Shown in pieces: positions 25,537 through 33,862 of a stretch of 64,000 nt of DNA. Source of the stretch: an uncultured Clostridium sp. (lineage in GTDB: Bacteria > Bacillota > Clostridia > Lachnospirales > Lachnospiraceae); the NCBI GenBank assembly GCA_900543885.1, contig UQTA01000008.1, positions 1-64,000 on the forward strand, written 5' to 3'. The notes beneath the pieces were generated by a model. The model was given only the letters and a program-made list of their open reading frames with translations, was not told the origin of the DNA and made no database searches. How positions within the stretch are numbered: position 1 is the stretch's first letter; each line of letters begins with the position of its first letter. Position numbers and translations under genes: made by a program.

Positions 25537-26715
25537 ATGCAGAATTTTGAATTTTATGCACCAACCAGGATGATTTTTGGAAAAGATACCCACAAACAGG
25601 TGGGAAAGCTGGTAAAGGAGTATGGTTTTAAGAAGGTTTTCGTTCATTTTGGCGGAGCAAGTGCAAAAAAGAGCGGACTTCTTGATACAGTATTAGATGC
25701 TTTGAAGGCAGAAAATATTGACTATGTAACGCTGGGCGGTGTTCAGGCAAATCCAACATTGGCTATGGCAAGAGAAGGCATTGAACTGGGGAAAAAGGAA
25801 GGTGTTGACTTTATACTTGCAGTAGGTGGTGGAAGTGTGATCGATTCTGCCAAATGTATTGCAGACGGTATTGCAAATCCGGATACAGATGTATGGAAGT
25901 TCTATATGAAAGAGGAAACTCCTAAAGCGGCTCTGCCGGTAGGTGTGATCCTTACTTTATCTGCAACCGGCAGTGAGATGAGTTCCTCCAGTGTTATCAC
26001 CAATACGGAGCTTGGTTTAAAACGTGGATTTAACTGCCCGGGACACAGACCATTATTCTCTATCTGCAATCCGGAACTGACCTATACAGTAAGTCCATTC
26101 CAGACTGGCTGTGGAACGGTAGATATTATGATGCATACCTTAGAGCGCTATTTCAGCGTAGGAGAGAATACGCCGTTATCTGACCGTATTGCAGAGGGAG
26201 TTTTAAAAACTGTGATTCCGGCTGGAAAGGCAGCTCTTGAAAATCCAGAGGATTACGAAGCGAGAGCATCGATCATGTGGGCCGGAACCATTTCACACAA
26301 TGATCTGACAGGTCTTGGAAGATCCACCTTTATGCAGGTACATCAGATGGAGCATGAGTTGTCAGGTATGGATGAGAAAATTGCTCACGGTGCAGGACTT
26401 TCTGCCTTATGGCCGTCATGGGCAAGATATGTATACAAGAATAATGTAGGCCGCTTTGCTCAGTACGCAGTGAATGTATGGAATATTGAGATGGATTTTG
26501 AACATCCGGAAAAGACGGCTTTAGCTGGTATCCAGGCAACAGAAGATTATTTTAAGAGCCTGAATATGCCGGTTTCCTTAAGAGAACTGAATGTTGATCC
26601 GTCTTCATTTGAAGAACTGGCAGAAAAATGCACCAACTACGGCGCAAGAACACTTCCAGGTATCAGGGTGTTAGATAAGCCGGACATGATCGAGATATAT
26701 AAGATGGCATATTAA
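25537..26715 (+). CDS. Iron-containing alcohol dehydrogenase
   Basis: A 392-residue group III alcohol dehydrogenase, closest in look to NAD(P)H-dependent butanol dehydrogenases (BdhA/YqhD). Seen are the nucleotide-binding GGGSVIDSAKCIADG (about 94-108) and the iron-site histidines in FMQVHQMEHELSGMDEKIAHGAGLSAL (about 266-292). The ATG at 25537 is 8 nt from GGAGG; an ATG at 25522 overlaps that site. It likely reduces aldehydes at the end of fermentation. A single-gene transcript by its flanks. Confidence 0.92.
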   Translation: MQNFEFYAPTRMIFGKDTHKQVGKLVKEYGFKKVFVHFGGASAKKSGLLDTVLDALKAENIDYVTLGGVQANPTLAMAREGIELGKKEGVDFILAVGGGSVIDSAKCIADGIANPDTDVWKFYMKEETPKAALPVGVILTLSATGSEMSSSSVITNTELGLKRGFNCPGHRPLFSICNPELTYTVSPFQTGCGTVDIMMHTLERYFSVGENTPLSDRIAEGVLKTVIPAGKAALENPEDYEARASIMWAGTISHNDLTGLGRSTFMQVHQMEHELSGMDEKIAHGAGLSALWPSWARYVYKNNVGRFAQYAVNVWNIEMDFEHPEKTALAGIQATEDYFKSLNMPVSLRELNVDPSSFEELAEKCTNYGARTLPGIRVLDKPDMIEIYKMAY

Positions 26716-26735
26716 AAAACAGCAATAAGAGAGAA

Positions 26736-26833
26736 CGCCCGCTGGTACGGGCGGTGCTCATATGGATTCAAATGGATATAGAAGCAGCCTCCGGGAAAGG
26801 AACGGAATGTTCCGGCCCTGGAGGCTGTTTTAC
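26736..26833 (+). terminator. Two hairpins after the alcohol dehydrogenase gene, second is a terminator
   Basis: CGCCCG (26736-26741) pairs with CGGGCG (26748-26753). A stronger stem, AGCAGCCTCCGGG with CCCTGGAGGCTGTTTT (26783-26832), ends in TTTT and is the likely terminator. Confidence 0.75.
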
Positions 26834-26883
26834 GTTATCATGGGATCGCAGGAAAATACCAGTGGCAGGTTTTACAGACAGAA

Positions 26884-27687
26884 TTACAGTTTAATGATCT
26901 CCCCGTCATCGGGAACCAGCAGATTTCCATGATAATATTCTTTACCTTCTGCTGTATAAAGCTCTTTGCGATGGCTTAAGTTTTTATCTTCTGTATGCCA
27001 GAGTACCAGATTGGGGATAGAAAGACTTTCGGCCAGTTCACATGCTTCTTTTACTGTACTGTGATGTTTTTCATAAGGCTGGAAGCGCTCACGATCTCCA
27101 TAGAGACAGAAAGCTTCGTGTAAAAGCCACTGACTGCCTTCCACATATGGCTTACATTCAGGATTGTAAGGTTCATCTCCGGCACAGGTGAATTTTTTGC
27201 CGTTTTTCAGACGGGTGGTAAAGCCGAACTGCTTTGCTTTGGTAGATAAAATATCAAAAAAGGTTACATCATAGTCTAAAATGGAGACAGTTTCTCCGTC
27301 TTCTACTGGAATCAGAAAAATCTGCTCCCCGATCATTTTATAAAATTTTCCCTGAAGAGTTAAACGGCATAAGGTAGAAATGGTGTCAACAAGTCCTGGA
27401 TGACAGTAGATGCGAAGCTCTCCTTCGTATTTTCCCTTTTTCATGGCAGTAGCGATCATTCGTACCATCCAGACGATGCCAAGAATGTGGTCGGTATGTT
27501 CATGGGTGACGACAATGTGGTGGATATGAGCCATATCTACGTTCATTTTTTCAAGGATTCCTAAAATACCATTTCCTCCCCCTGCGTCTACCATAAAAAA
27601 TTCATCCCCGTCTTTTATGGCAAAGCAGGTGTTGTAACAGTGGGTAGCCTGGGCGTTTCCGATGCCGAATACATACAATTCTTCCAT
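26884..27687 (-). CDS. Metallo-beta-lactamase-fold hydrolase, RNase Z-like
   Basis: A 267-residue MBL-fold enzyme. The metal motif THEHTDH (about 60-66) is present, with further ligands suggested in CAGDEPYN, LHEAF, KHHSTVKEA and LWHTED, an order like RNase Z/ElaC. It lacks the exosite arm typical of tRNA-processing RNase Z, so another substrate is possible. RBS on the minus strand (AAAAAGAGATGG context) is weak. It is convergent with the alcohol dehydrogenase and divergent from fbp. Confidence 0.85.
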   Translation of the reverse strand: MEELYVFGIGNAQATHCYNTCFAIKDGDEFFMVDAGGGNGILGILEKMNVDMAHIHHIVVTHEHTDHILGIVWMVRMIATAMKKGKYEGELRIYCHPGLVDTISTLCRLTLQGKFYKMIGEQIFLIPVEDGETVSILDYDVTFFDILSTKAKQFGFTTRLKNGKKFTCAGDEPYNPECKPYVEGSQWLLHEAFCLYGDRERFQPYEKHHSTVKEACELAESLSIPNLVLWHTEDKNLSHRKELYTAEGKEYYHGNLLVPDDGEIIKL

Positions 27688-27849
27688 CTCTTTTTGATCC
27701 TTTCCTGATCTTTTCTTAGGTATTTCTTTAAAATTATTAATAAAATGTAAGCTTTGTGTTTCCGTGGAAAAACTTTTATTTTCAATAAGAATATGGTACT
27801 ATAAATTTATATAAAACGCAAGAATATGCGAAAACGGGGGAATGTATAT

Positions 27850-29787
27850 ATGAGGGATATGGCATATCTGCAGCTTCTGGCACGGGAATATCCGTCTGTG
27901 AAAGAGGCTACCAGCGAGATCGTTAATTTAATGGCGATCTGTAATCTGCCAAAAGGAACCGAGTACTTTTTCAGTGACCTTCATGGAGAGTATGAAGCAT
28001 TTATCCATTTGCTGAGGTCTTCTTCCGGTATCATCAGGGAAAAGATCAAGGAAACATTCGGACATTTGATCCCGGAAGAGGAGCAGCTTCAGCTGGCTAA
28101 TCTGATCTATTATCCGGAGCGCCATTTGCCGCGGATGATGAAAATGGGACGTTATACCGAAGACTGGCAGAAGATCACCATTTACAGACTTGTTAAGATC
28201 TGTCGGGAAGTATCTTCTAAATATACCCGCTCCAAGGTGAGAAAAAAGATGCCGAAGGAGTTTGCCTATATTATTGATGAACTTCTCCATGTAGATTACA
28301 GTGACGAGAATAAGAAGCTTTACTATAATGAGATCATCCATTCCATCATCGATACCAGCATTGCGGACAAGTTTATTGTGGCATTGTGCCGTCTGATCCA
28401 GAACCTGACCATTGATAATCTTCATATTATCGGTGATATCTTTGACAGAGGACCAAGAGCAGACATCATTATGAAGGAACTGATGAATTTCCATGATGTG
28501 GATATCCAGTGGGGCAACCACGACATTTCGTGGATGGGAGCAGCTGCAGGCAATCTGGCCTGTATCTGTAATGTACTGCGTATCGCGATCAGCTACAACA
28601 GTTTTGATGTGCTGGAAGATGGTTACGGCATTAACCTGCGTCCTTTGTCCATGTTTGCCGCAAAGGTTTATCAGGATGATCCCTGTGTACGGTTTATGCC
28701 AAAGATCCTGGATGAAAACATTTATGATGCAGTAGATCCGGGACTGGCAGCCAAGATGCACAAGGCGATCGCTGTGATTCAGTTTAAGGTGGAAGAGGCT
28801 ATTATGCAGCGCCATCCGGAATATGAGATGGAAAACCGCATGCTTTTAACAGCTGTGGATTATAAAAAAGGTACGGTTACCATTGAGGGAAAAGAATATC
28901 CTATGATGGATATGAATTTCCCGACGATTGATCCGCGGAATCCACTGGAACTGACCAGAGGAGAAAAAGAATTGCTGCGTACTCTTTGCGCTTCTTTCCG
29001 CCACAGTGAGGTTTTACAGCGTCAGGTGAAGTTTATTTATTCACATGGAGGCATTTATAAGTGCTATAATTCCAATCTGATGTATCATGGCTGTATTCCC
29101 ATGAAGAAGGATGGAAGCTTTGACACGATTATCATCGACGGAAAAGGGTATCAGGGAAAAACTCTTATGGATTTCCTGAACCGTCAGGTGCATAATGCAT
29201 ATTTCCTTTCAGACGGAGCAGATGGAAAGGAAGAAGCACTGGATCTGATGTGGTATCTCTGGTGCGGAGCAAGATCTCCTGTATTTGGAAAAGCCAAAAT
29301 GACTACCTTTGAGCATTATTTTGTAGAGGATAAAGCTACTCATAAAGAAGAGATGAATCCATATTATAAACTTTGCGAAAAGGTGGAGATCTGTGATAAG
29401 ATATTACAGGAATTTGGTCTGGAGACCGAAGGTTCTCATATTATTAACGGACATGTACCGGTTAAGCTGAAAGATGGTGAAAAACCGGTAAAAGCGGGGG
29501 GAAAGCTTTTTGTGATCGATGGAGGCCTTTCAAAATCATATCAGAGTACTACCGGTATTGCAGGATATACACTGATCTACAATTCACACCATCTGGCATT
29601 AGCTGAGCATATGCCATTTGATCCGAAAAAGGACAGTACGCCGAAGGTTTCTGTGGTTGAGAAACTGAAGGTGAGAAAAATGGTGGCAGATACAGATAAG
29701 GGTCTTGAATTAAAGGAACAGATCGCAGATCTGAAGGAATTAGTAGCGGCATACCGGGAAGGTGCAATAAAGGAAAGGGCTGAATAA
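27850..29787 (+). CDS. fbp: Class III fructose-1,6-bisphosphatase
   Basis: A 645-residue gluconeogenic phosphatase of the Firmicutes-specific class (B. subtilis Fbp, about 670). It belongs to the metallophosphoesterase fold: FFSDLHGEYEAF (about 38-49), IGDIFDRGPRAD (about 198-209), WGNHDISWMG (about 224-233) and later His in FIYSHGG and NGHVPVK. I chose the ATG at 27850, 8 nt from GGGGGA; an ATG at 27826 has no ribosome binding site. The stop overlaps the next gene's start by one base. Confidence 0.97.
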   Translation: MRDMAYLQLLAREYPSVKEATSEIVNLMAICNLPKGTEYFFSDLHGEYEAFIHLLRSSSGIIREKIKETFGHLIPEEEQLQLANLIYYPERHLPRMMKMGRYTEDWQKITIYRLVKICREVSSKYTRSKVRKKMPKEFAYIIDELLHVDYSDENKKLYYNEIIHSIIDTSIADKFIVALCRLIQNLTIDNLHIIGDIFDRGPRADIIMKELMNFHDVDIQWGNHDISWMGAAAGNLACICNVLRIAISYNSFDVLEDGYGINLRPLSMFAAKVYQDDPCVRFMPKILDENIYDAVDPGLAAKMHKAIAVIQFKVEEAIMQRHPEYEMENRMLLTAVDYKKGTVTIEGKEYPMMDMNFPTIDPRNPLELTRGEKELLRTLCASFRHSEVLQRQVKFIYSHGGIYKCYNSNLMYHGCIPMKKDGSFDTIIIDGKGYQGKTLMDFLNRQVHNAYFLSDGADGKEEALDLMWYLWCGARSPVFGKAKMTTFEHYFVEDKATHKEEMNPYYKLCEKVEICDKILQEFGLETEGSHIINGHVPVKLKDGEKPVKAGGKLFVIDGGLSKSYQSTTGIAGYTLIYNSHHLALAEHMPFDPKKDSTPKVSVVEKLKVRKMVADTDKGLELKEQIADLKELVAAYREGAIKERAE

Positions 29788-30320
29788 TGACCAGAGCAGA
29801 ATTTTTACAGGGACTTAAGACAGAACTGGAAGGTCGCGTTCCTTATTCCGTGATCCAGGAAAATATCAGGTATTATGATTCTTACATTTCAGATGAGGTA
29901 AATAAGGGGGCAGACGAGGCAGAGGTGATCGAAAGCCTGGGCGGCCCGAATATTATTGCAAGAACGATCGTAGATGCGGCTCTTAATACAGAGGACCGGC
30001 CGGATGGCTATGAGACTTATGGTTTCGGCAAAGCACAGGAAGAAGATCCTGGCCGCAGCGGCCGGGAATACAGCGGACCTTACGGAACCGTAGATAGAGA
30101 GGACAGCTATCGCGATACATACCAGAGAAATGTACATTATGTAGATTTCAGTAAATGGTATGTGAGACTGGCAGCAGGTCTGATCGTCTTTTTCATCATC
30201 TTTCTTCTTATGAGCCTGTTCTTTGGCATCATAGGACTGGCTGGCTGGGTATTGTCTTATATCTGGCCGGTGCTTCTGATCCTGATGATCTTCTGGATGT
30301 TTAAAGGACCGGGAAGATAA
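29787..30320 (+). CDS. HAAS/DUF1700 domain membrane protein
   Basis: A 177-residue protein. The N-terminal HAAS domain (about 1-65, MTRAEFLQGLKTELEG...ENIRYYDSYI...EVIESLGGPNIIARTI) is a helical module found in sensors and paired with PadR-type regulators. A hydrophilic linker rich in Gly, Tyr and Asp leads to two C-terminal membrane helices (about 128-172). It is translationally coupled to fbp (TAATG). No PadR gene is adjacent. Role unknown. Confidence 0.8.
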   Translation: MTRAEFLQGLKTELEGRVPYSVIQENIRYYDSYISDEVNKGADEAEVIESLGGPNIIARTIVDAALNTEDRPDGYETYGFGKAQEEDPGRSGREYSGPYGTVDREDSYRDTYQRNVHYVDFSKWYVRLAAGLIVFFIIFLLMSLFFGIIGLAGWVLSYIWPVLLILMIFWMFKGPGR

Positions 30321-30366
30321 GAAAGAGGCACAGGAAAGAGAAAAGTAAATTTGGTTGTCATAAAAT

Positions 30367-30425
30367 AAGGGGATGTAAAAAAACATCCTCTTTTTCTTGA
30401 CATTATTGTGAAAAAATAATATAAT
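30367..30425 (+). promoter_or_regulatory. Terminator of fbp operon abutting NlpC/P60 promoter
   Basis: AAGGGGATGT (30367-30376) pairs with ACATCCTCTT (30383-30392) and runs into TTTCTT, a terminator. TTGACA (30397-30402), 17 bp and TATAAT (30420-30425), a consensus promoter, follow at once. Confidence 0.88.
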
Positions 30426-30487
30426 TACGTTGTTAGTTTGTAACAAATCCGTAATAATTCTATTTCGACAATTAGGAGACTTTCAGC

Positions 30488-31207
30488 GTGAATTTTGCTT
30501 TAATCCAGAGACATGCGGTAAAGGCTGCCGCAGGTCTTTTTCTTTTATCAGGTATTCTTTTTGTAAATCCAATCGACGGCATGGCTGCTTCTAAGAACGC
30601 AGAGGTGCAGACACGTTCTTCTTATATGGTGACCATTGCGGCACCTGCTGTAGAGGTGCATGCTTCTGCCAACGAACACAGCCGTTCAGTAGGACAGGTA
30701 AAGCGGGGACAGACCTATGAGGTCCTTTCCAATCTGGGAAATGGCTGGGTGAAGATCGGCACTGAAAGCGGAGATGGTTATATCAAAACTTCCGGAAAGG
30801 CATCTTTAGTAGAAAAAAATCAGGAAACAGTAGATTTTTCTGTCAGACAACGCCGTCAGACGGTAGAATTTGCTCTTCAATTTATAGGCGGAAGCTATGT
30901 TTTTGGTGGAGTTGACCCGAATAAAGGTGTTGACTGTTCTGGTTTTACCCGCTATATTTTACAGAACAGTGCTTCTGTAAGCCTTCCTCATTCATCCAAA
31001 GGACAGGCTAACTGTGGAACTCCTGTTTCTGAGGAGGAGATGCAGCCGGGAGATCTGATCTTTTATGGTGATGATACTGGTATTAATCATGTGGCAATGT
31101 ATATTGGAAATGGACAGGTTGTTCATGCTTCCACAGAAGCCACAGGTATCAAGACTTCTCCTTACAATTACCGCAAGCCGGTAAAGATTGTCAGCGTTTT
31201 AAGTTAG
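30488..31207 (+). CDS. Secreted NlpC/P60 peptidoglycan hydrolase with SH3 domain (paralogue 1)
   Basis: A 239-residue exported protein: signal peptide (about 1-34, ending MAA-S), bacterial SH3 domain (about 45-110) and a C-terminal NlpC/P60 endopeptidase with catalytic Cys150 (VDCSGFTRY), His201 (INHVAMYIG) and His213 (VVHAS). Such enzymes cut D-Glu-diaminopimelate bonds in wall peptides. The start is a GTG 9 nt from AGGAG. Own promoter and terminator. Confidence 0.92.
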   Translation: MNFALIQRHAVKAAAGLFLLSGILFVNPIDGMAASKNAEVQTRSSYMVTIAAPAVEVHASANEHSRSVGQVKRGQTYEVLSNLGNGWVKIGTESGDGYIKTSGKASLVEKNQETVDFSVRQRRQTVEFALQFIGGSYVFGGVDPNKGVDCSGFTRYILQNSASVSLPHSSKGQANCGTPVSEEEMQPGDLIFYGDDTGINHVAMYIGNGQVVHASTEATGIKTSPYNYRKPVKIVSVLS

Positions 31208-31222
31208 TGTACGTTATCACAT

Positions 31223-31256
31223 AGCCTTGGTGTCAAAAGATGCCGGGGCTTTTTTT
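31223..31256 (+). terminator. Terminator after NlpC/P60 paralogue 1
   Basis: A 12-bp stem with G-U pairs (AGCCTTGGTGTC with GATGCCGGGGCT, AAAA loop) followed by TTTTTT. Confidence 0.85.
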
Positions 31257-31369
31257 ATGGGCTAGAATGATAAAGTTCAGCCTTATGAAGATTTAGGGAC
31301 AAAAGCACTTATGAAGAAATTGTGAAATCTGTCAAAAATATGAAAAAATATTAAAAGAAAATAAAAATA

Positions 31370-31397
31370 TTGACGAATCGATGATGTGTGGTATAAT
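31370..31397 (+). promoter_or_regulatory. Promoter of NlpC/P60 paralogue 2
   Basis: TTGACG (31370-31375) and TATAAT (31392-31397), 16 bp apart. The leader contains several CGTAATATTT-like repeats (about 31411-31440) with CGTAA steps of unknown meaning. Confidence 0.75.
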
Positions 31398-31473
31398 ACA
31401 AATGTAATCATCGTAATATTTGCGTAATATTTAGACGTAACTTTTTAACATAAACCGTAACAAACAGGATGGG

Positions 31474-32202
31474 ATGAGAATGCATAAATTTTTTGGTAAA
31501 CTGGTTAGAACTGGACTTGTGTGTGGGATGCTGATGATGGCAGTCCCTGTGACTTCTATGGCAGCCATTGGACCTGGATTTAAGGAAGGAACTTATATTG
31601 CTACCATTACAGCAAACAGTGTAAATATTAACAAGACAAGAGACAGTGAAGAGGTTCTGGCTATTGCCAAATCAGGTGATACATATGAAGTTTTAGAAGA
31701 TCTGGGAAATGGCTGGATGAAGATCCGTGTAAATGATACAGAAGGATATCTTCCGGTTTCTGAAAATGCAGAGATAACAGAAGCCAAAGAAGGAGAGATC
31801 GAAGAAATCCAGAAAGAAGCCATTGAGTCTTCCAAAAGTTTTAAGAGAGCACAGCTTGTTAGTTATGCACTTCAGTTTGTAGGCGGTCCGTACCGTTATG
31901 GCGGCAGTGATCCACGTACAGGAACAGATTGTTCTGGTTTTACCAGATATGTCTATCAGAATGGATTGGGCATTTCTTTAAATCGTTCCTCAGGCAGTCA
32001 GGCAGCTCAGGGAACATCTATCAGCGCTTCACAGATGCAGCCGGGCGACCTGCTTTTCTATGGAAGCGGGAAGAGCATTAATCATGTAGCGATGTACATA
32101 GGAGACGGAAAGATCGTCCATGCCTCCACAGAAGCAACTGGCATTAAGGTTTCTAATTGGAATTACAGAAATCCCGTAAAGATCGTAAGTATGTTGGGAT
32201 AA
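31474..32202 (+). CDS. Secreted NlpC/P60 peptidoglycan hydrolase with SH3 domain (paralogue 2)
   Basis: A 242-residue paralogue of the preceding gene with the same order: signal peptide (about 1-31), SH3 (about 40-105), a Glu/Lys linker, and NlpC/P60 domain with Cys153 (TDCSGFTRY), His204 (INHVAMYIG) and His216 (IVHAS). The catalytic domains are clearly related, while the SH3 regions and leaders have drifted, so the duplication is not recent. Starts at ATG 31474 or 31480; the ribosome binding site is weak for both. Confidence 0.92.
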   Translation: MRMHKFFGKLVRTGLVCGMLMMAVPVTSMAAIGPGFKEGTYIATITANSVNINKTRDSEEVLAIAKSGDTYEVLEDLGNGWMKIRVNDTEGYLPVSENAEITEAKEGEIEEIQKEAIESSKSFKRAQLVSYALQFVGGPYRYGGSDPRTGTDCSGFTRYVYQNGLGISLNRSSGSQAAQGTSISASQMQPGDLLFYGSGKSINHVAMYIGDGKIVHASTEATGIKVSNWNYRNPVKIVSMLG

Positions 32203-32222
32203 AAACAGCAAGAAAACAGACA

Positions 32223-32362
32223 GGCTCTTCTGCCGACGGCAGAAGGGCCGTTTTTAACGGGAGAAAAGCCGGGATAGGGGAGCTATCCTGGCTTTTCTCA
32301 AGGGGAGTATAAATAATTAATAAGGATGAGGTCATGGTTTAAGGGAAACCATGTTGCCTCAC
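32223..32362 (+). terminator. Terminator followed by two further hairpins
   Basis: First, GGCTCTTCTGCC pairs with GGCAGAAGGGCC and is followed by GTTTTT (32223-32255), a terminator. Second, GAGAAAAGCCGGGATAG pairs with CTATCCTGGCTTTTCTC (32261-32299) with no T run. Third, ATGGTTT pairs with AAACCAT within GAGG...CCTC (about 32331-32358). Only the first is explained by termination. Confidence 0.75.
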
Positions 32363-32493
32363 ATTAGTTATAATATAAATATGGGGAAAAAGCAAGAAAA
32401 TTCATAAGAGTCGGGTATAAACTTCCGGAATACAGCCATAATAAAGCTGTAACTTAAAGTTAATATAAAAAATATCTTTTTGGAGGTATTGAA

Positions 32494-32679
32494 ATGGCAA
32501 AGAATGATTACAGCAATGATTACAGTAACCGCTACAGCAGCAATCAGATGGATGACTGCGGCAACATGAACCAGGAAAACAAGGCAAAAAACAAAACAGA
32601 AAATAAAACAGAAAACACTGCCCGTACTGCTTCAAAAAATAATGCAAAAAATAACAGCAGAAATAAAACGGAATATTAA
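32494..32679 (+). CDS. Small Asn/Lys-rich hydrophilic protein
   Basis: A 61-residue protein of low complexity: Asn, Lys, Ser, Thr and Glu make up most of it, with no hydrophobic segment and two Tyr-Ser-Asn repeats near the N-terminus. GGAGG lies 9 nt before the ATG and a strong terminator follows, which support a real single-gene unit. No family recognised. A spore-associated or intrinsically disordered role is a guess only. Confidence 0.65.
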   Translation: MAKNDYSNDYSNRYSSNQMDDCGNMNQENKAKNKTENKTENTARTASKNNAKNNSRNKTEY

Positions 32680-32697
32680 ACAAAACGGGATAAATGA

Positions 32698-32740
32698 GAT
32701 GACCGCTTCAGGTAAAGAAATACCTGGGCGGTCATTTTTT
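32698..32740 (+). terminator. Terminator after small Asn-rich protein gene
   Basis: GATGACCGC pairs with GCGGTCATT, with an inner CAGGTA/TACCTG stem, then a T run. Confidence 0.9.
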
Positions 32741-32854
32741 ATGTATTTTTTCCAGGCTGTACCCTATAGATGGGACTGGCATATATTAATAATAGGAAGA
32801 CTTGTCTATAACGTTTTGGAAGGTTTCGTATATGGGAGGAGAGAAGGTGGAAAT

Positions 32855-33169
32855 ATGACTGGTTTTCCAATGCTTCCTTACTGGGAATTTGACAGATGGA
32901 TAGAATCAGGACGTATCCGTCGGATCATTGATCTTAGGAGTCCGTGGCAGTATGAAGAGGAAAGGATAAAGGGAAGTGAAAATATTCCATATGATGAATT
33001 CTGGGAGCGTATGGATGAGATAAATCCTGGGGAAATAACGGTATTCTGCTGTGAAAGAGGTGCCAAGAGCATGGTCATCTGCCGGGATCTGTGGCGCATG
33101 GGATATGAGGTGGCAGACCTTGCAGGCGGAATCGTGAATTACAGAGGGAAATACATTGACAGATTGTAG
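32855..33169 (+). CDS. Rhodanese-like single-domain protein
   Basis: A 104-residue rhodanese domain. IIDLRSPWQYEEERIKGSENIPYDEF (about 24-49) matches the family's DVR...EYxxGHIxGAxNIP block, and the active-site loop is CERGAKS with the likely catalytic Cys66. It would carry sulfur as a persulfide. I place the start at ATG 32855, after GGAGGAGAGAAGGTGG; the frame stays open upstream across a terminator, so earlier starts are unlikely. No sulfur-transfer partner is adjacent. Confidence 0.88.
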   Translation: MTGFPMLPYWEFDRWIESGRIRRIIDLRSPWQYEEERIKGSENIPYDEFWERMDEINPGEITVFCCERGAKSMVICRDLWRMGYEVADLAGGIVNYRGKYIDRL

Positions 33170-33231
33170 TTTCGGGCTGTAAGATGTAATAGGTAAAAGA
33201 AAGCCATTAATGAAGGAAAGGACACATTTTG

Positions 33232-33786
33232 ATGAAAATCTTATTCGCATCTGATATTCACGGTTCTGCGTACTATTGCCGCAGACTGTTAGACATTTAT
33301 AAAGAAACAAAGGCGTCCAGAATGGTCATTTTAGGAGATATTCTTTATCATGGCCCGAGAAATGATCTTCCAAAGGAGTATGCCCCAAAGGAAGTCATTG
33401 CTATGTTAAATCCATTAAAAGATCAGATTTATGCTGTTCGCGGCAATTGTGACACAGAAGTAGACCAGATGGTGCTTCAGTTCCCGATCCTGGCAGATTA
33501 TGCGCTGTTAGTTTTAGACGGGAAAACATTTTACGCAACCCATGGCCACGTATTTAATCAGGATCATCTGCCGCCTATGCAGCCGGGAGATATTCTGGTC
33601 CATGGTCATACCCACTTACTGAAAGCAGAAAAAGTGGAAACAGAATGTGGAACCATTACTGTATTAAACCCAGGTTCCGTTTCTATTCCTAAGGGTGGAA
33701 ATCCAAATACGTATGCGATCCTGGAAGATGGCGTATTTACCATTTATTCCCTGGACGGCGAAGTGGTAAAAGAACTGAAGCTGTAA
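33232..33786 (+). CDS. YfcE/MJ0936-type metallophosphoesterase
   Basis: A 184-residue phosphodiesterase. Two-metal motifs: SDIHG (7-11), GDILYHGP (about 37-44), RGNCD (about 72-76), THGH (about 104-107) and HGHTH (about 125-129). E. coli YfcE hydrolyses artificial phosphodiesters; the natural substrate is unknown. ATG at 33232 follows AAGGAAAGG. A second, shorter member of this family is encoded at 37295. Confidence 0.92.
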   Translation: MKILFASDIHGSAYYCRRLLDIYKETKASRMVILGDILYHGPRNDLPKEYAPKEVIAMLNPLKDQIYAVRGNCDTEVDQMVLQFPILADYALLVLDGKTFYATHGHVFNQDHLPPMQPGDILVHGHTHLLKAEKVETECGTITVLNPGSVSIPKGGNPNTYAILEDGVFTIYSLDGEVVKELKL

Positions 33787-33862
33787 GAATAGAAGTTATA
33801 ATGTGAAGCAGAAAATATGAAACAGAAAATTGAAATGAATTTAGAACTGTGAGGAAAAAGGA

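Noticed and set aside
27928..28815. 295-codon minus-strand frame across fbp
   Set aside because: A shadow of the conserved fbp reading frame; composition is typical of antisense noise.
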